Shown here in pieces: positions 36,299 to 49,276 of a stretch of 64,000 bases of DNA. The notes under the pieces are model-generated. The model did no database searches. It had not been told where the DNA came from and saw nothing but the letters and a program-made list of their open reading frames with translations. The number at the start of each line of letters is the position of its first letter. Position 1 is the stretch's first letter. Both the position numbers and the translations under genes were made by a program. The stretch is from Ignelater luminosus (taxonomy: Eukaryota > Arthropoda > Insecta > Coleoptera > Elateridae), in assembly GCA_011009095.1 (NCBI GenBank), contig VTPC01000450.1, positions 129,578 to 193,577 on the forward strand, written 5' to 3'.

Positions 36299-36772
36299 CT
36301 ATATTGCTACATCAGACCGAGAAATATTTAAAAACTGGATCAATGCAACAAATGTTATTTGGAATACTATACGGAAAAACAAATGACATTCAAGGTTTGT
36401 TTTTATTTTTGCTCTAGTACAGATAATAAAAATAAAGTTTAAGTGATAACTGATAAAAATTATTAAATGTACTCCTAAGTAATAAAAATATTTAAGAAGA
36501 CGGAAACATATCGTAACTTGAATATTTGTGGTTCTAGTATTGTTCTTATTAAATGCATATCTTGGTTTAAATATTCTAAAATAGTTTTCTTTTGTTTCAG
36601 ATTGTGTCAGTGTGATACGGCATGAGCATTCATTGAAATAAATCACTTGGGTGAGTAGCAAGCAACCAACCAACAAGAAAAAATAAAATTGCATGGCTCT
36701 ATTTAGCTGTAGGGCTACAAAGTTGAAATGATTTTCAATGTCAACAACTGTAATATAGACAGCACAAACCAC
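36299..36772 (-). CDS. 157-codon open frame, unknown; probably non-coding
   Basis: This is the second-longest open frame in the window. An internal methionine at about residue 27 begins a signal-peptide-like stretch (MQFYFFLLVGCLLLTQVIYF), and further hydrophobic segments lie near residues 95-120 and 130-150. The composition is the F/I/K/N-rich type expected from translating AT-rich spacer, and no family is recognised. On the plus strand the same DNA has a strong acceptor-like TTTTCTTTTGTTTCAG ending at 36600 and a donor-like GGGTGAGTAG near 36651. A small exon on the other strand is therefore an alternative reading. Confidence 0.15.
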   Translation of the reverse strand: MVCAVYITVVDIENHFNFVALQLNRAMQFYFFLLVGCLLLTQVIYFNECSCRITLTQSETKENYFRIFKPRYAFNKNNTRTTNIQVTICFRLLKYFYYLGVHLIIFISYHLNFIFIICTRAKIKTNLECHLFFRIVFQITFVALIQFLNISRSDVAI

Positions 36773-36945
36773 GTGTTTACTAGTTTACTTTACCTTGCTA
36801 TTGGTATATTTAACGCACAATCATAAACCACACACGTCGAAACAACAACCCACTTTTATATTACCAACTTCCGTTCATTAATATTTACAATTTAAAATAC
36901 TAAATATTATGCACTACTATACGCTTACACTTTGCTCGTCGAAAA

Positions 36946-37164
36946 TCACGTATGGAACAGAACGTCGTCGGGGTCATTCCGACTTGAACCACAAACATTT
37001 GCATAGTACATATTCGATTTAAAAGAGGCGGCACAATATATACAATTCATTTCATGATGCACGGCAACGTGAACGGCTTCGTTGCCGGTAGCAACCGTTC
37101 GTGAGATAAATTCACTGAAAAACGCATCGAACTGCTTTGGTATAACCGCGAACATTTCTAGCAT
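36946..37164 (-). CDS. Possible first exon, 72 codons, CpG-rich
   Basis: A minus-strand frame starts at an ATG with an A-rich leader (CAAAAATGCTAG) and runs 72 codons through sequence with many CpGs, unlike the AT-rich flanks. The product is a natural-looking mix and includes TVATGNEAVHVAVHHEMNCI followed by YCAA; no signal peptide or membrane segment is seen. The frame ends at HT-stop, and a donor-like AGTGTAAGC lies just beyond on the minus strand (near 36925), so the true exon could run in another phase. The CpG enrichment could also reflect a promoter. I do not recognise the protein. Confidence 0.3.
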   Translation of the reverse strand: MLEMFAVIPKQFDAFFSEFISRTVATGNEAVHVAVHHEMNCIYCAASFKSNMYYANVCGSSRNDPDDVLFHT

Positions 37165-40100
37165 TTTTGATGTTTTCTTTTTTATTTTCCTAGAGAGGAA
37201 TTAATTTTTTCTTAATGAAATTAGTTTTTAGACTGACAGTTTTTTTTCTTGGTCGATAGATTTAATCTTTATTAAGCTTTTAATCTGCCTATTAAGAAGT
37301 TTTATAACTCATTATTAACTTGTAAATTATACATAAATTTCTCATTCCTAACCAAGCGAAACATTTTTATGTTAAAAGTAAAAGTTGGCACCATATTTGA
37401 GGTTAGATGTGTTGTTAGATATAAAGTAGGAATTATTTTGAAGAGCCATGCTATTATACATATTTTTATTGTAATTTATTCATTTATTATATCGTCAGAG
37501 AAAAATAAAAGGATTAATGTTGTTCTATGCATGCCACATCATGACCCATTGCAAGGTTTAAGGTAAGTTTAAAAAGTTGTAGCTTTTGAGCTAATCAGGA
37601 AACTTCATTTTTAGCAAGATATAATCATAGAAATTTACGTGCCAAAACTTTTGTCTCATTTTTGCTAATCACATTTAAAAGATATTCACAAAATGTGGCT
37701 TGATCCCGTATTTTGCGAGAATGCCAACGGAATGCAACTTATTATACCTCAACTCACGGGTGTAATAAGCTTTTTCTTCAAAAGTCTGTAATAACCGTAA
37801 CTTCACCAGCAACATCTTCTCATTCCCACACATAATGTCTATTAATTATTTTTTAAAGTTTGTCTTTGGAATTCTGATTTAATGAATCCAGAGCAATACG
37901 CTCATTAACTCTGTGAAGGTGAAGCTCCACAACAGTCTTCTTCTCAATCATATTCATCCTAAATGTTTACTATCAATTAGATTTCTGGGCTTTCTTCTGA
38001 TTCTTTGAACTGGGAAAAAGATTAATTCTTTCAATCTTAAAGCAACATCGATTTTGGTTTTCATCGTGATTGATTTATTGGAGCTGCAATACAAACTTCT
38101 AAACCCAAATGGTATCAACAGAACCTGAAATTTTTAACTCGAATAATAATAATAATAACTAATAACTTGAAGATCACGGTTCCAAAGAGGATACGGCATG
38201 AATGGGTGTTAGTATGTACTGGCCAACAGAGTTAAATCCGTACATACAAATTAGATAAATGGTACTGTTGTGAATTCAAACAACAAATATAGACAGGCTA
38301 AAATCTGGAATATTGAACTATTGTGATCGAATCTTGCCCGTAGATGATAGTTGCTCGTACTTTCTATTTTTAACTTACTGCTAATAGAAGATGCCAACGA
38401 TTTCTTTATTAGTATATACCTACATTGGAATTAAACTATGTGATAAACTCGGTTGTGAATCCAAAACAGATTAGATAAAATGGGATATATTTAAGTAATA
38501 CAGGGTAAAGGGACAAGTATTTAAATCGATTCAACTTTTATGGTTGTCATGTTTGTTGGGCAGTTCACGTTCTCTGAGCTGAAAAGCTCTTCCTTTTACG
38601 ACAAGAAATATTTATCCACCTATATATCAATGCATTAAACATAGAACCATTCAACCTTGATTCTAATATCTTTACTGTTACATACCAAGTATAGCAAGTA
38701 TAGCAGTAATTGAAGTACACGGTCATACCTTTAAATCAGGTTACTGTGCAGCCAGTCTAATCTTGACAGACTTTCGAAGTTATATCGGTCTTTTCGGCAA
38801 ATCTCATTTCTTGAATCGGATAAACTATGCTTTTCGTAATGAATAGCCTTTCCCAACAGATTAGACTTTTTTTGGTCCAAGTGAACTTTCTAGATTCTAA
38901 GAAAACTTCTACAGGGATGTTACAGGCTTCGTAGATTTGACTCATACAGGTCGAAACGCTGATTTAGACAATCTTAACAAGATTTTGACAAATCGAATTA
39001 TGTCGAACAGCTATGTATTGGTATTTATGGTAGTTATGTCCTCCCATGCGGTATTTGATGTTAAAATTTTCAAAAAACCAACGAATTTCTTGTACTAATG
39101 CAGAACAGACTAATTTTGTAGGAGAATCTCAAGTAAGTTATCTCGTCTCAGGTTGTCAAAAAAATATTAAAAATTAAGTGTCTTACCATCGAAAGGAGTT
39201 GAAAGACACTGCTAAACATCTAGTGGCTATTCTGCAGGTAGATGTATGAGAAGGTTATCGTTTCTCATTCTACATTCTAAGGATGGATCACTGCAGGAAA
39301 AAAAACGGGAAAAATTCTCTTCGGTTAGGAACGGATTAAATTCTTAAAAGGGAGAAGATAAGGATGGACATTCTTAGAACTTGTGCGAATTATTGTACTA
39401 ATATCTGTTGTAGTAATGATGAACGTTTTTATTGAAAAAGCAACTGACCAGCATATCTGGTTGATTAAGACATTTAACCCCTCAGTTTGAATCGGAGTTT
39501 TCCTAACGCAAACACAACACCTTACTATATTTGTGTTGGATGAAAACAAATTGAAGGTTACACACGCGCCACGCGACTTAAACAGGAGTATCACAGCCGA
39601 TGCCAGTAGTCGGCCCCGCAACGAGTGACGAACACTGAAACAAATAGTCGAAGTAGATCTTCACATACAGCTATATCATACTAGATTTCGCCCGCTCGAA
39701 AATAATAGAGAGGAAATTTCTGCCTTACCAGAAAGTCACTCAACGTTCGCTGACAAACAGTCACCGTACTCCTGTTGTTTGATCAGTGTACAGACCAAAA
39801 TGGTTGTATGGTCGTATAATATAGATAATGCTGTTTTGGATGCAAACCCAAAATAAATACTGTAACGATCTCTAATTGCTCTTCTAATTTACTTGTAATA
39901 TAGTAGAGTTGATTACCGAATCAATAATCTACTAGAAATCATATTGAAATGAAATCTAGTGCACAAACACTTTACAAGATATACATACTATCGTCAGTTT
40001 TGGTATAAAGATTTTAGATATTGTTCTGCAGTTTCATAGAAGTTCACGAGAAAAGTAAATAGACAGAAAAATTAAGTTTTAGATAATTTATCTGTTGGAG

Positions 40101-43100
40101 TTCCTTAGGGGTATATCTTTGACTAGTTTTTTTTACAGTACATACATATACTAACAACAAAATTCAGATACTGATTAAATTCAAAGTTATCTTTATTCTC
40201 TATGTAAATTATTAAATCAAAAATAACATGGTACTCACAAAACTGTACAAAACTCTTCGATCAAGGCCTACAAATAACAAGAATGATTTTTTGTTTTCCT
40301 TTTATAACTTTGTTATTCTTCTAACCGTCTTTTATCACTTCTGCTTGGCTACTTCACTTTTGTAATTTTATGTGCTCCAAGAGACGATTAGGTAATACTA
40401 TTTTTCCCAGATGCGCAAAAGTTTTTATTTTATTTTTTTTTTAATTCGTCTACTAAAGTTTTAATAATGTTCCTACAACGGATTGATTGTAAAGCTAAAT
40501 CCATTTCCTAAAGTACCCGGAACTAAGGGAAACGTGAAAATGTGGGGTAGATGTATATAAGCCCTCTGATGGTCTGAACAAAGTTCATTCTGATAATGCT
40601 GGCAGCAGCGAGGGAGAGTTGCGTCAGCTGCAATACTGATAAGGTGGTTTTAGAATAGTCTCAAATTCGACAAGGATGAATAATGGAATCCTGATTGTCT
40701 CAGAATTCGTTGTGGGTTCACACATGACTGCTTTACTAACCTTTATGGCTGAGATTTTTTAAAGGAAAAGCAATTTTCTCTGCTTCATTCACTGTCAGAT
40801 TTGCTTGTGGTTAGTCGAATATTATTTTTGTTGTCTTTTATATATCCTACGGTTTGTTATTGCGTATCACATAATCTAATTTGACGAAAATTCAAATTAA
40901 TTATTGTTCATCAAATAGTAAAGATAAATCAATACTGTAATAAATTTAATAAAAATATATTTTGAGGTATTTAAATAACCATCAATTATTTCTATTCAAT
41001 TAAAACCTCATTTACCTACATTCTCTTAAACATTTCCATTTATATGATAATAAATACTTAACGATTTGCATAACCAAAAAAGGGTGCTCAATTGCAGAGA
41101 TAATTTGTTGCATATGTTAACTGTATCTCCCCTATTTTTCTGTCTAGTTCAAATCTTCAAATCATGATTTTTATCGGTACTAAATAAACAAATAGTTTAG
41201 ATAGACATAAAAAGAAAAAAATAATTTACAGCACATGCTGAACAGCAATAGTAGCAGATACTGGCATATCATTTAGATTTTTAGATAATAATGTAACAGC
41301 TGAATAGTGTTTAGCATTTTTTAACATTTAAATATTCATTTGAAGCTTCTTTTGACTGAAGTGTCGAACTAAACAAAACGAAAAACTGAGACTTTCACTA
41401 GAAAGTTGAACTTCATACAGCCCTAGACTAGTGCGCTCTGACACACAAAGTAAACATGTTGCTTTCCGAAGAAAAGTGAACTATCTAACAGTAAACATAT
41501 ATGTGATTCCTACAAGAGACATTGTTATGAACGCTCAAGTATAGGAAAGCGATTGTGAAAATGATCGTAGCTCACGAGTAAGTAAGTCAAAAACTTTCTT
41601 TGTAGAGACAGTAAAAATTTAAGTCGTACGGCAGGCCTTCAATAAGATAAGAAACAAGACAAGACGAGAAACTGTTTGTATTGATTATTTTGATCATTTA
41701 GTCCCTTTTTTTATTTCTTGATCAGTTTGGATCTCCAGTCTTCTTTTCCTCGTGAATAATGGATTGCAATTAGTTCCAAAATTCTTTGCATTATCCCAAA
41801 GTCTATTTTGCAAGAGGTAGATGATAAATTTGTAACATTATCTGCATATCAGCAAACCTAGTCAAATTACCTAGAAGACTGCCAATATATGGTGATTGTC
41901 AGTTAGTAGTTATGGTTGGCTCTTACAAAAATGTAACAAAGTAAATTTGTCGTACAATTCGAATTAATATTAATAGATGGAATTAGTTGCTTAACAATAA
42001 CTTCTGGTCTTCTAACGAGTGGTGGTCATAGCTATTAGACAGTGAAATAGATCCTCTAGAAGACCTTTTAAAATTTCTACTGAAACTTGCTTGTATCCCG
42101 TGCCAAAAACGTTTTGCCTATAAACAATTCTCGTTCTCAATGACTAGTCAAAAATCGTAAATTGAAGATCTCAATACTCAGCCTACAATAAGAAGAGAGC
42201 TTTCTGGCACGCTCATATACTTATTGATTAGAAATAGGAATGATGTATCCATCGGTACCACATACTTAGAACCCAAAAGAATCTTAAAATGTCCATTTTG
42301 GGCATGTGTATTTGACATACATGAACAAATTACAATCCACGCAACGTTTGGAGTGTTAAAAATGGGTATGCCAAATGACAATCCAGATTTTGTTTGTAAA
42401 GCCCAAAATCTTCACATTGCTCGTTCAAAAAGTTTAAAATGTAGATTGCTTGCTCTTACGTTATCATGAAAACAATGTTATTTTCTTTATTGTGACATTA
42501 CATATTAAACAAACCCGGACAGTCCAAGCTTAGATTCTTTCTTAGGTAACGTCATTTGAAGCTTTGATCGAAGTATTCGTTCTTCCCATTTTTTTCTTGT
42601 TTTTCATTCAGCGTCTTATTAGATGTACTGGATTGTATTGATTAACTATGGTAGCTTTCGTATTATATGTTTTAAATTTTTTGATAGCCCGCCTTTGTTC
42701 AAGTTTACAGTTATAACATCAACGATCGTTTATAGCAAAATACGATTGATAGATACTGATAGATGCCAAGCATTATATATTGGAGATTTATTACTGTATA
42801 ATTTAAAAGAATGTACTTACATAATCATTTATATATAAATATAATAAAATAAAACATTCAATAATATCTATCTGTTTTACAATTCTATTTTGATGAAGAT
42901 AAATGACATATTATAAATAATAATGTTTTCAATACACATTATATATAAGAAAGAGTCATAAGAAGAAATTAGGTTGCTGAATGTGTTTTGATTATATATT
43001 TAAAACTAATTTCATAATCTCCAAATTAGTGTTTATAATTAGCAATTAAATTTTATAATTCATAATGGTCGATTATTAATATCCAGGATCATAAAATTAA

Positions 43101-44499
43101 ATCTTTCAGTAACTGTAACTTATGAAATGTTTATTAAAATAATTAAATATTTTATAATGTGTACTTACTTGCATACTATAATTTAATAATAATAGTTTAT
43201 TTATATTTTCTTAATCAGTTCGAGGAGCTTTTTATAAGTGTATTAAAAATAAGAAAATTAAACTTTCTTAACTCTTTTATAATGTAAAACTACTTCTGAG
43301 AAATAAAATGCTCTTTCATTGAATGTAACTATCAGCCATTCTTGAACAGTTCTACTAAGTATATCCAATAGGAAAGGTTTCTTTGTCAGAAAACAGAAAG
43401 GAAAAAATACATTGACACAATGCTAAAGTCGTCGAAATTAAAATATAATTAGAACTCTACTAGTTTTAGATGGAGCTCGCTTGACACTTGACAAATGTTA
43501 ATTGTTACTGTGTGGAAATAGTAGGCATTGAAATACATCTTCTCACACAAAGTTATAGATCAGGTGATATTCAACAACTTTTTCCTTTACATTTTCGTTG
43601 TATCTTTAAAATTAAAGGACTTATAGGTTGGTCAACGAGATTACAACCACCCTGTATACTTGAGATTTTGCTATGAATATCATTTGACTAGCCGACTTTT
43701 GCTCAAATACGATCGATTTAACTACCTGTCGTAGATCCCAATCTCAAGCAGACAGCTTTGGTTTTATCCGTTTCAGTGGAATTTCGAATATTATTCAAGC
43801 TTTTTAAGTAGAGAAAACTATGTTCTGCTTTGAAGTCTCTTGACTATACACTTGTAATTTGAAAAGACTAACATCAAACTGACAATCAATTCAGGTTATC
43901 TTCGGTCGTCTTTCGAAATCTTTACCACCCACAATTTTTATTATCGAAAACCATAGAATAGGCGTCTTAAGAAATTCCAGATCTTAGCTCACATTTCCTT
44001 AATGAGCAAACTTCTTGCAGACGTCCAACTTCGTGTTGCTAGAAAAATTTCTCAAAATAACATTCTATGGATATAGGTAAACCCGAGATAGATGGTGGTA
44101 TTGGTTGAGACGGTGAGCGGCTATAATTCTCAATACGTACAGAAAATGCAGTATTATTGTTCGACCGTTGATCATTTGTTTGCTGTATCTGATTTATCCT
44201 GCCATACAGTAGGTACTGTTTCAATTTTGTCTTCTTATAAGAAACATACGAGACAGTAAAGGCAGTGTGATTTGTCAAATTAAGTATTATTTAAATATTT
44301 CAATTAATTAATTACTTTGATTCTAAGGTACAGTACATATCACCTCTATGCATCAGCGTAACTGAAAAAGAAATATGATTGTACGTCATATTACTAGGAC
44401 ACCATCTCATCCCTACTTACCAACTTCCTCATTATAGGTAAGAATGAAATGGTGAAGAGGGCAATTTTTTAAACACAGATTTTGACTTATTGACAAAAA
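37165..44499. other. Long AT-rich spacer
   Basis: No recognisable gene. Points noted are a plus-strand frame ending in a perfect donor-like AAGGTAAGTTT (37561-37571), an (AAT)n microsatellite at 38141-38160, a 98-codon minus-strand frame that starts in a CpG-rich spot (39325-39621) and an 81-codon plus-strand frame (42224-42469). A lone CCACCCTGTATACT end-like motif lies at 43650-43663. None is supported as a gene. Confidence 0.4.
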
Positions 44500-45780
44500 T
44501 GTTGAAGTGTATCCGATGAAGCGAGCTCTTTCGCCCGTTACAGCCACAGAACTCCTCTTTTGCATTCTCTTAATTTTTAACCTTCTCAAAATAAGTTATC
44601 GTAATCTAGGATCTCTCTTTAACTTAAGGCTGTTTATGGTGATCTACCGTTGTGCTTCACTTTCTTCATCAACGCCGTCTTTAGAGGTACCATCTTAAAC
44701 TTGCCTTGAACTTTCTTATCTCTTGTAAGAGTAAGAAACTTGTTTCCATAAATTTTATTGATTTCAAATTTGAACACTCACTCACAAAAGTTTTGCGTCG
44801 TGTTTCCTTTTTATCCTTCTCCAGCTATCGTGGCTCCAGGACTGCGCTTCTACTTGAGAATACTTATGGTTGCCTACCATCGGATTTGTGCATCACTTCA
44901 ACCTCCTTATCTATCATAAGAATAACAACCCGTTAACAACAACGTTTCATAATTTAACAGTCACTATAACCTCGATAATATAAAACTCGTTTACATAAAA
45001 TTTAATAGTTTCAAATTCGAACATTATCTTCTGGGCACACTGTGACCTCAATGTGCCCTGTTTCGCCATTTCAAGATCTCGTTACTTAGGACTAGTTGTA
45101 CCATTCCGGTTTAAATCTAAACCCATAACAATAATATTGTTGAAACAATCGTTCTCAATCAATTGAACTTAAGTTGGTGCTTAATCAGTCACACAACTCC
45201 TACTTCATGCTTTACTTGCTTTTACTTTTTAACCTTCTTAAAGTAAGTTATCGTTAAACTAGGATTACACTATCACTTGAGGCCGCCTATGGCGGCCTAT
45301 CGTCGTGCTTAACTTTTTTTCAATTATGCCGCCGCGTCGGCGGTTACACCCCGAACTCGTTTTGTGTCGTAGGAATAAGAGAGAGCTATAACCTTAAAAA
45401 ATTAATTTTTTAACTTAGAAAAGTGTATGATCTCCGTTTGAGCGAGTTGTGTGCTCGATGAGTTAACCACTTCAGAGCGCTGCTCACAAAATTTGTACGT
45501 CTTGTTTTGCTTTCTTTTACTTTCAAGTAAGCTATCATGAATCCAAGAGTCACCTTACGTACTCTTGTATTCAGCATTCGCTGGAATCTTAAATATACCT
45601 AATAAGATAGTTCACATAAGCTTCACTTGTTCTAGCACTATCCTCCGTGTGTGGTCTGCGAGTTCTTTAGCCGCTTCGCGACTCCATGTTTTCTATTGTT
45701 TTTCAATCTTTCTAGTCAGCTACCACCATTGATCTAGAGTTGAGCTCTGGGTTTCCACTTGGAATCATCTATGTATAGCA
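44500..45780. repeat. Diverged tandem array, period roughly 250-300 bp
   Basis: The block CACAACTCCT...TTTTTAACCTTCT.AAA.TAAGTTATCGT.A..CTAGGAT, continuing to a GTCGTGCTT-like end, occurs clearly at 44545-44665 and 45190-45310. Weaker copies lie near 44780 and 45490. A linked block, TTCAAATTTGAACACTCACT at 44763 and TTCAAATTCGAACATTATCT at 45012, is spaced about 250 bases apart. The copy at 45280 has a GGCCGCCTATGGCGGCC perfect hairpin, and a CGCCGCGTCGGCGG palindrome follows it. The array is old and interrupted. Confidence 0.6.
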
Positions 45781-45889
45781 CCTAGCATCTTGTATCATTT
45801 TTTTTTTGATAACGTTGCCTTGGCATGGCAAGTGTGAGGGCTCCCGGTGAAGAGTATTTTGGGTCCCCCTTCAGATGAGTTCTTGAACA

Positions 45890-45990
45890 TATGAAGTTAT
45901 ATTTTCTAAACGATGAATTAGGGCCCCCCAAGATCGCTAGGACCCCCTGCGATAGCCAGGTGGACCGTCTGCGACAGTAACACCCTTATT
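45890..45990. other. GC-rich transposon-terminus-like patch
   Basis: TAGGGCCCCCCAAGATCGCT, GGACCCCCTGCGATAGC and GGACCGTCTGCGACAG follow one another as short GC-rich, internally repeated words. Such words are often seen just inside the ends of insect hAT elements. No matching opposite end was found. Confidence 0.25.
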
Positions 45991-48896
45991 CTTATTATCA
46001 TAATGGTAATACTCGTGTTTGATGTTCACATTCCGTCTTTCTTATAACTAGAGCCCGGATGTTCAGGCACTATAGAATATTAAAATAGGCAGCCAAAAAG
46101 ACGCTAAATGTAAAAAAGTAAAATAGGCCTTATTGTTTCATTTGCCAAAAATTGTCACTATAAGCAAAAGTTCAGTTTATAGAGGGGGTCACTTTTACAG
46201 ATTTTACTGTATTTTTGCTCAAGGCTGGTAGTTAAGCAAATAATATGGATTAAACGTACTTCTTATGGGATTACTAGCAGCAAACCGGAAATGTACTTAC
46301 GTACTGACCTATGATTCATCAAGTATTGTTTTTATTTAGAGGCAGCATATAAACCATCCTTTAAGACTAAAAAGATAATCCTTTGTCTGACGTCTATCAC
46401 CAACGAAATAAATTTTGCAAGCCGTAATTTATAAGGTAATAAATACCATTTTCTAAGATTGGAAACTGACAGTTATTTTAAGTTTAACACAAAATAGGCG
46501 CTTATAAATTTAAAAAAAGCATTTATGAGTAAAAATAGTTCATACAGGCATTTTGCCTAAACTACCAGGCTCTCGTTAGAACCTTACAAATATGAAACTT
46601 GTTTCCATAAACATTAATCATTTGTTAGCTTGCAGTTACGTCATGCAATCCTGCAAAAATCAAGGATGGCGATTTGCTATCTTATTTAAGCAACTTAACA
46701 GTAGTAAACTGCGCAGTTTGTTCTTTCCACCTTTGGCAACATCTTAACTCTTTTTACTTATTATAAGGAGAAGAAACGAACTTTTCCTCATTTAGGGCCG
46801 CTTGCGGTGGCCAACTCTCAGGCTTTACCATTGCAAAAATTGCAGCAAAACCAGAAATCTCAAAGAAAACGGTATCGAGGTACAAAGAAATTTCTCGGTG
46901 GGTCCTTGCTTCATGTGGCGCCCTCAAGAGCAATGCCACTATAAATATTTTTTAATTCTAACAACCTGTAGCATTGGTCCCACATTTAATAAACATTAGT
47001 ACCCTCGTGTTTTATAAATTTCTTGTAATGTTTTACTAGTTTTTGAACAGTTACAATAGATTGCATTGCATTCGTATTGGATTTTTGATTGGTATTATCT
47101 GTGACATCGATTGAGTTTGCTGATTCTTGGTGATATACAAGTGGCGTAGCTTGATATAGTTATGATTATACGACTAGGCAATCTTTATTTTTTTATCTTC
47201 AATGGCAAAACGGAACCTACTATAGTGTACTTCCGGTGTTTCTTAGTTTATGAAACTTGTGATATCAAATGCTATGGAAGCTCTTCATTATGTGAATTTT
47301 AAATTTTATTTTTAAAATCTCTAGCTCTTTTCTATACGTAAGAAAATAAGGAGGAAAATAATTCCAAGCTGATAGAAAATTAAAATTGAAGATGATGAGC
47401 TAATGTACTTACTTATACAGTCTGTCACATTTTGATTCTTATGTTAATTTACTCTTATTTTGCACTGATTTATTTACCAATTTTACGTGTTATCAATAAT
47501 ATGTTTGTTCCTTCCTTGGCAATAGAAGTCTTGAATGAACACTAATGTGTAAACAGGATATTTTTAAAATTGGCTTTCAGTTGTTTTCTCATTTTCATCT
47601 TTTAGGAAGCTTCAACCTTCTGATTCACTTCTACGACTGTAGGTGTCAGGCTAGATAAAATCAAAACAAAAGGTTAAGACTCTTCAACTTGAATTTATCT
47701 TTAAAAGAATGTAAATGCAAATCCTACTAAAATTAAATAATTAAATTGCAACTTGCAACACAAACAAAATCGATGGAGTTCCTTTAAAAGTTTAAAATTA
47801 AATTTAGAAATTAATTTCCTCTCAGCAACTTCGTCTTCAAAGTGAAGTGGAATTCTTAAAGGGAAATGCTTATGCAAAATGTAGAATTTTAAGTAAGCAG
47901 TAGGGTTTTTAATTTAATTTTAAAATGGTATTTTAAAGAATGTAAGCAGTTATGTTTTGCCTAGGTATGAAGAATTAATGAAACTTTTAATATTTTTAAA
48001 AATGTATTTGCAATGGCATCAAGAATACATAATGTATATAAAATGTGATTAACAAGCGTAACAAAATGGTTTGTATTTCGTTTCATGAAAATAATTACAT
48101 TTACATGTACTGTACCGATTAATTTTTAATTTAAATTATACTTTTGTTTATATACAAAATAATAATGTTTTGTAAAACAACCAAATGGAAGAAACAGCTA
48201 TTAACATTCCCTGAAAATTAAACCAACAGGTACTATGTAGTATTTTATAAATAAAACAAATTAATTCTTTTCGTTTGTTGGTTAATTACGAAGTCCATCT
48301 TTCAAAATTAAATAAAATGCTCTTTCAGAAATGAAAAAATAAACTGTAAACTGAAACCAAAGCGAAAGAAGTCATTTTACTGTAATTATTATACAGGGTA
48401 TGGTTGGAACTCTGTTTACTGACTCGTAGCTTTGTTATTAGGGAGATGCTTGTGTGAGAAAAAAATTCAATTGACCAAACTAAAATTGTATAATCACACT
48501 TTCGATAAAAAAACCGTTTGATATGGTACTACTTAGGTTCTTATGACTTTGTATGAATCATTCACAATCAGTTCAAATGATTTCGTAACTCCATAGAAAT
48601 CGAGGTACTCAACTATTGCCATCAAAAAAACGTAATTAAAAAATCAATTAATTTAATGCCTTTTTCTAGTATACAGGTAGATTCTTCAAATTATAGAGTC
48701 GGTATATTCTGGAAATCACTCACTATAGCGAAAAACCAATCTAGCCGATTATAACCCTACTGCAATGCAGAAAAGGGGCTGACTCATCTCACAGCAAATA
48801 AGCAGTAGTAATTTAACGGAAAATGTGAGTCGTTTCTAAGCGATCTAGAGCGAGATTCCTCGTGTTTTGTGTTCTATTGTTGTTTTGTACCAAAAA
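45991..48896. other. AT-rich spacer
   Basis: Nothing is firmly recognised. A TATACAGGGT end-like motif lies at 48391-48400, and an AGTGGCGTAGCTTGATATA sequence at 47142 resembles hAT ends. The last 60 bases before 48897 look like the 5' leader of the hAT relic that follows. A 61-codon frame pair at 46754-46999 is open on both strands and shows no motif. Confidence 0.35.
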
Positions 48897-49275
48897 TGAC
48901 AGAAAATAATATAAACAATATCCTCAACACTAATTTGAAATTCTTTTCGTTAAGCAACAAGATTAAAAGTAAAACAACTGAGAGGACCTATGCCCTTATT
49001 AAATCTTAATCATCAAGATGAGGTCGGGATCTCGGGATCTGTACAAGGCATTTTTCTAATTACATTTACAAAGAATTTAAATGGATTTGTAGATGTGATA
49101 CGTTGAATGCTCTGCAGTGTTTGTCAAGCGTTCTGATAAATGGACAAAACATGGTCACTAGTAAGATCTAAAGATATCAAACCTTTAAATTAGAGGGTAA
49201 GATTTCTGCACATCATATGAAATGTGCGGAATTGGCTTTATTAGGTTCAACAAATATTGCAGCCCACAAGGAAAT
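48897..49275 (+). pseudogene. Decayed N-terminal part of a ZMYM1-like hAT transposase
   Basis: An ATG at 48897 opens a frame reading NNILNTNLKFFSLSNKIK, which parallels the start of the intact protein at 50413 (HYILNNKLDNELRLQIKKLG). After stops and a frame change, YKEFKWICRCDTLNALQC at about 49064-49117 parallels LYEKCDWLCGCEETNMFYCF of the TTF-type zinc finger, with the W-x-C-x-C and the next cysteine preserved. A final piece, HHMKCAELALLGSTNIAAH, parallels the NFALLGQVNI segment after the finger. The relic stops where the palindromic element at 49277 begins. It is a diverged relative, not a piece of the intact copy, which has its own N-terminus. Confidence 0.6.
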
Positions 49276-49276
49276 C

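Noticed and set aside
38501..38520. TACAGGGT words (also near 11669, 48391 and, inverted, 43652) as element ends
   Set aside because: Each is solitary with no inverted partner within reach; they may be solo remnants but cannot be delimited.
47142..47165. AGTGGCGTAGCTTGATATA as the 5' tip of the intact hAT element
   Set aside because: More than 3 kb upstream, no matching target duplication with CCCATGTT, and other insertions lie between.
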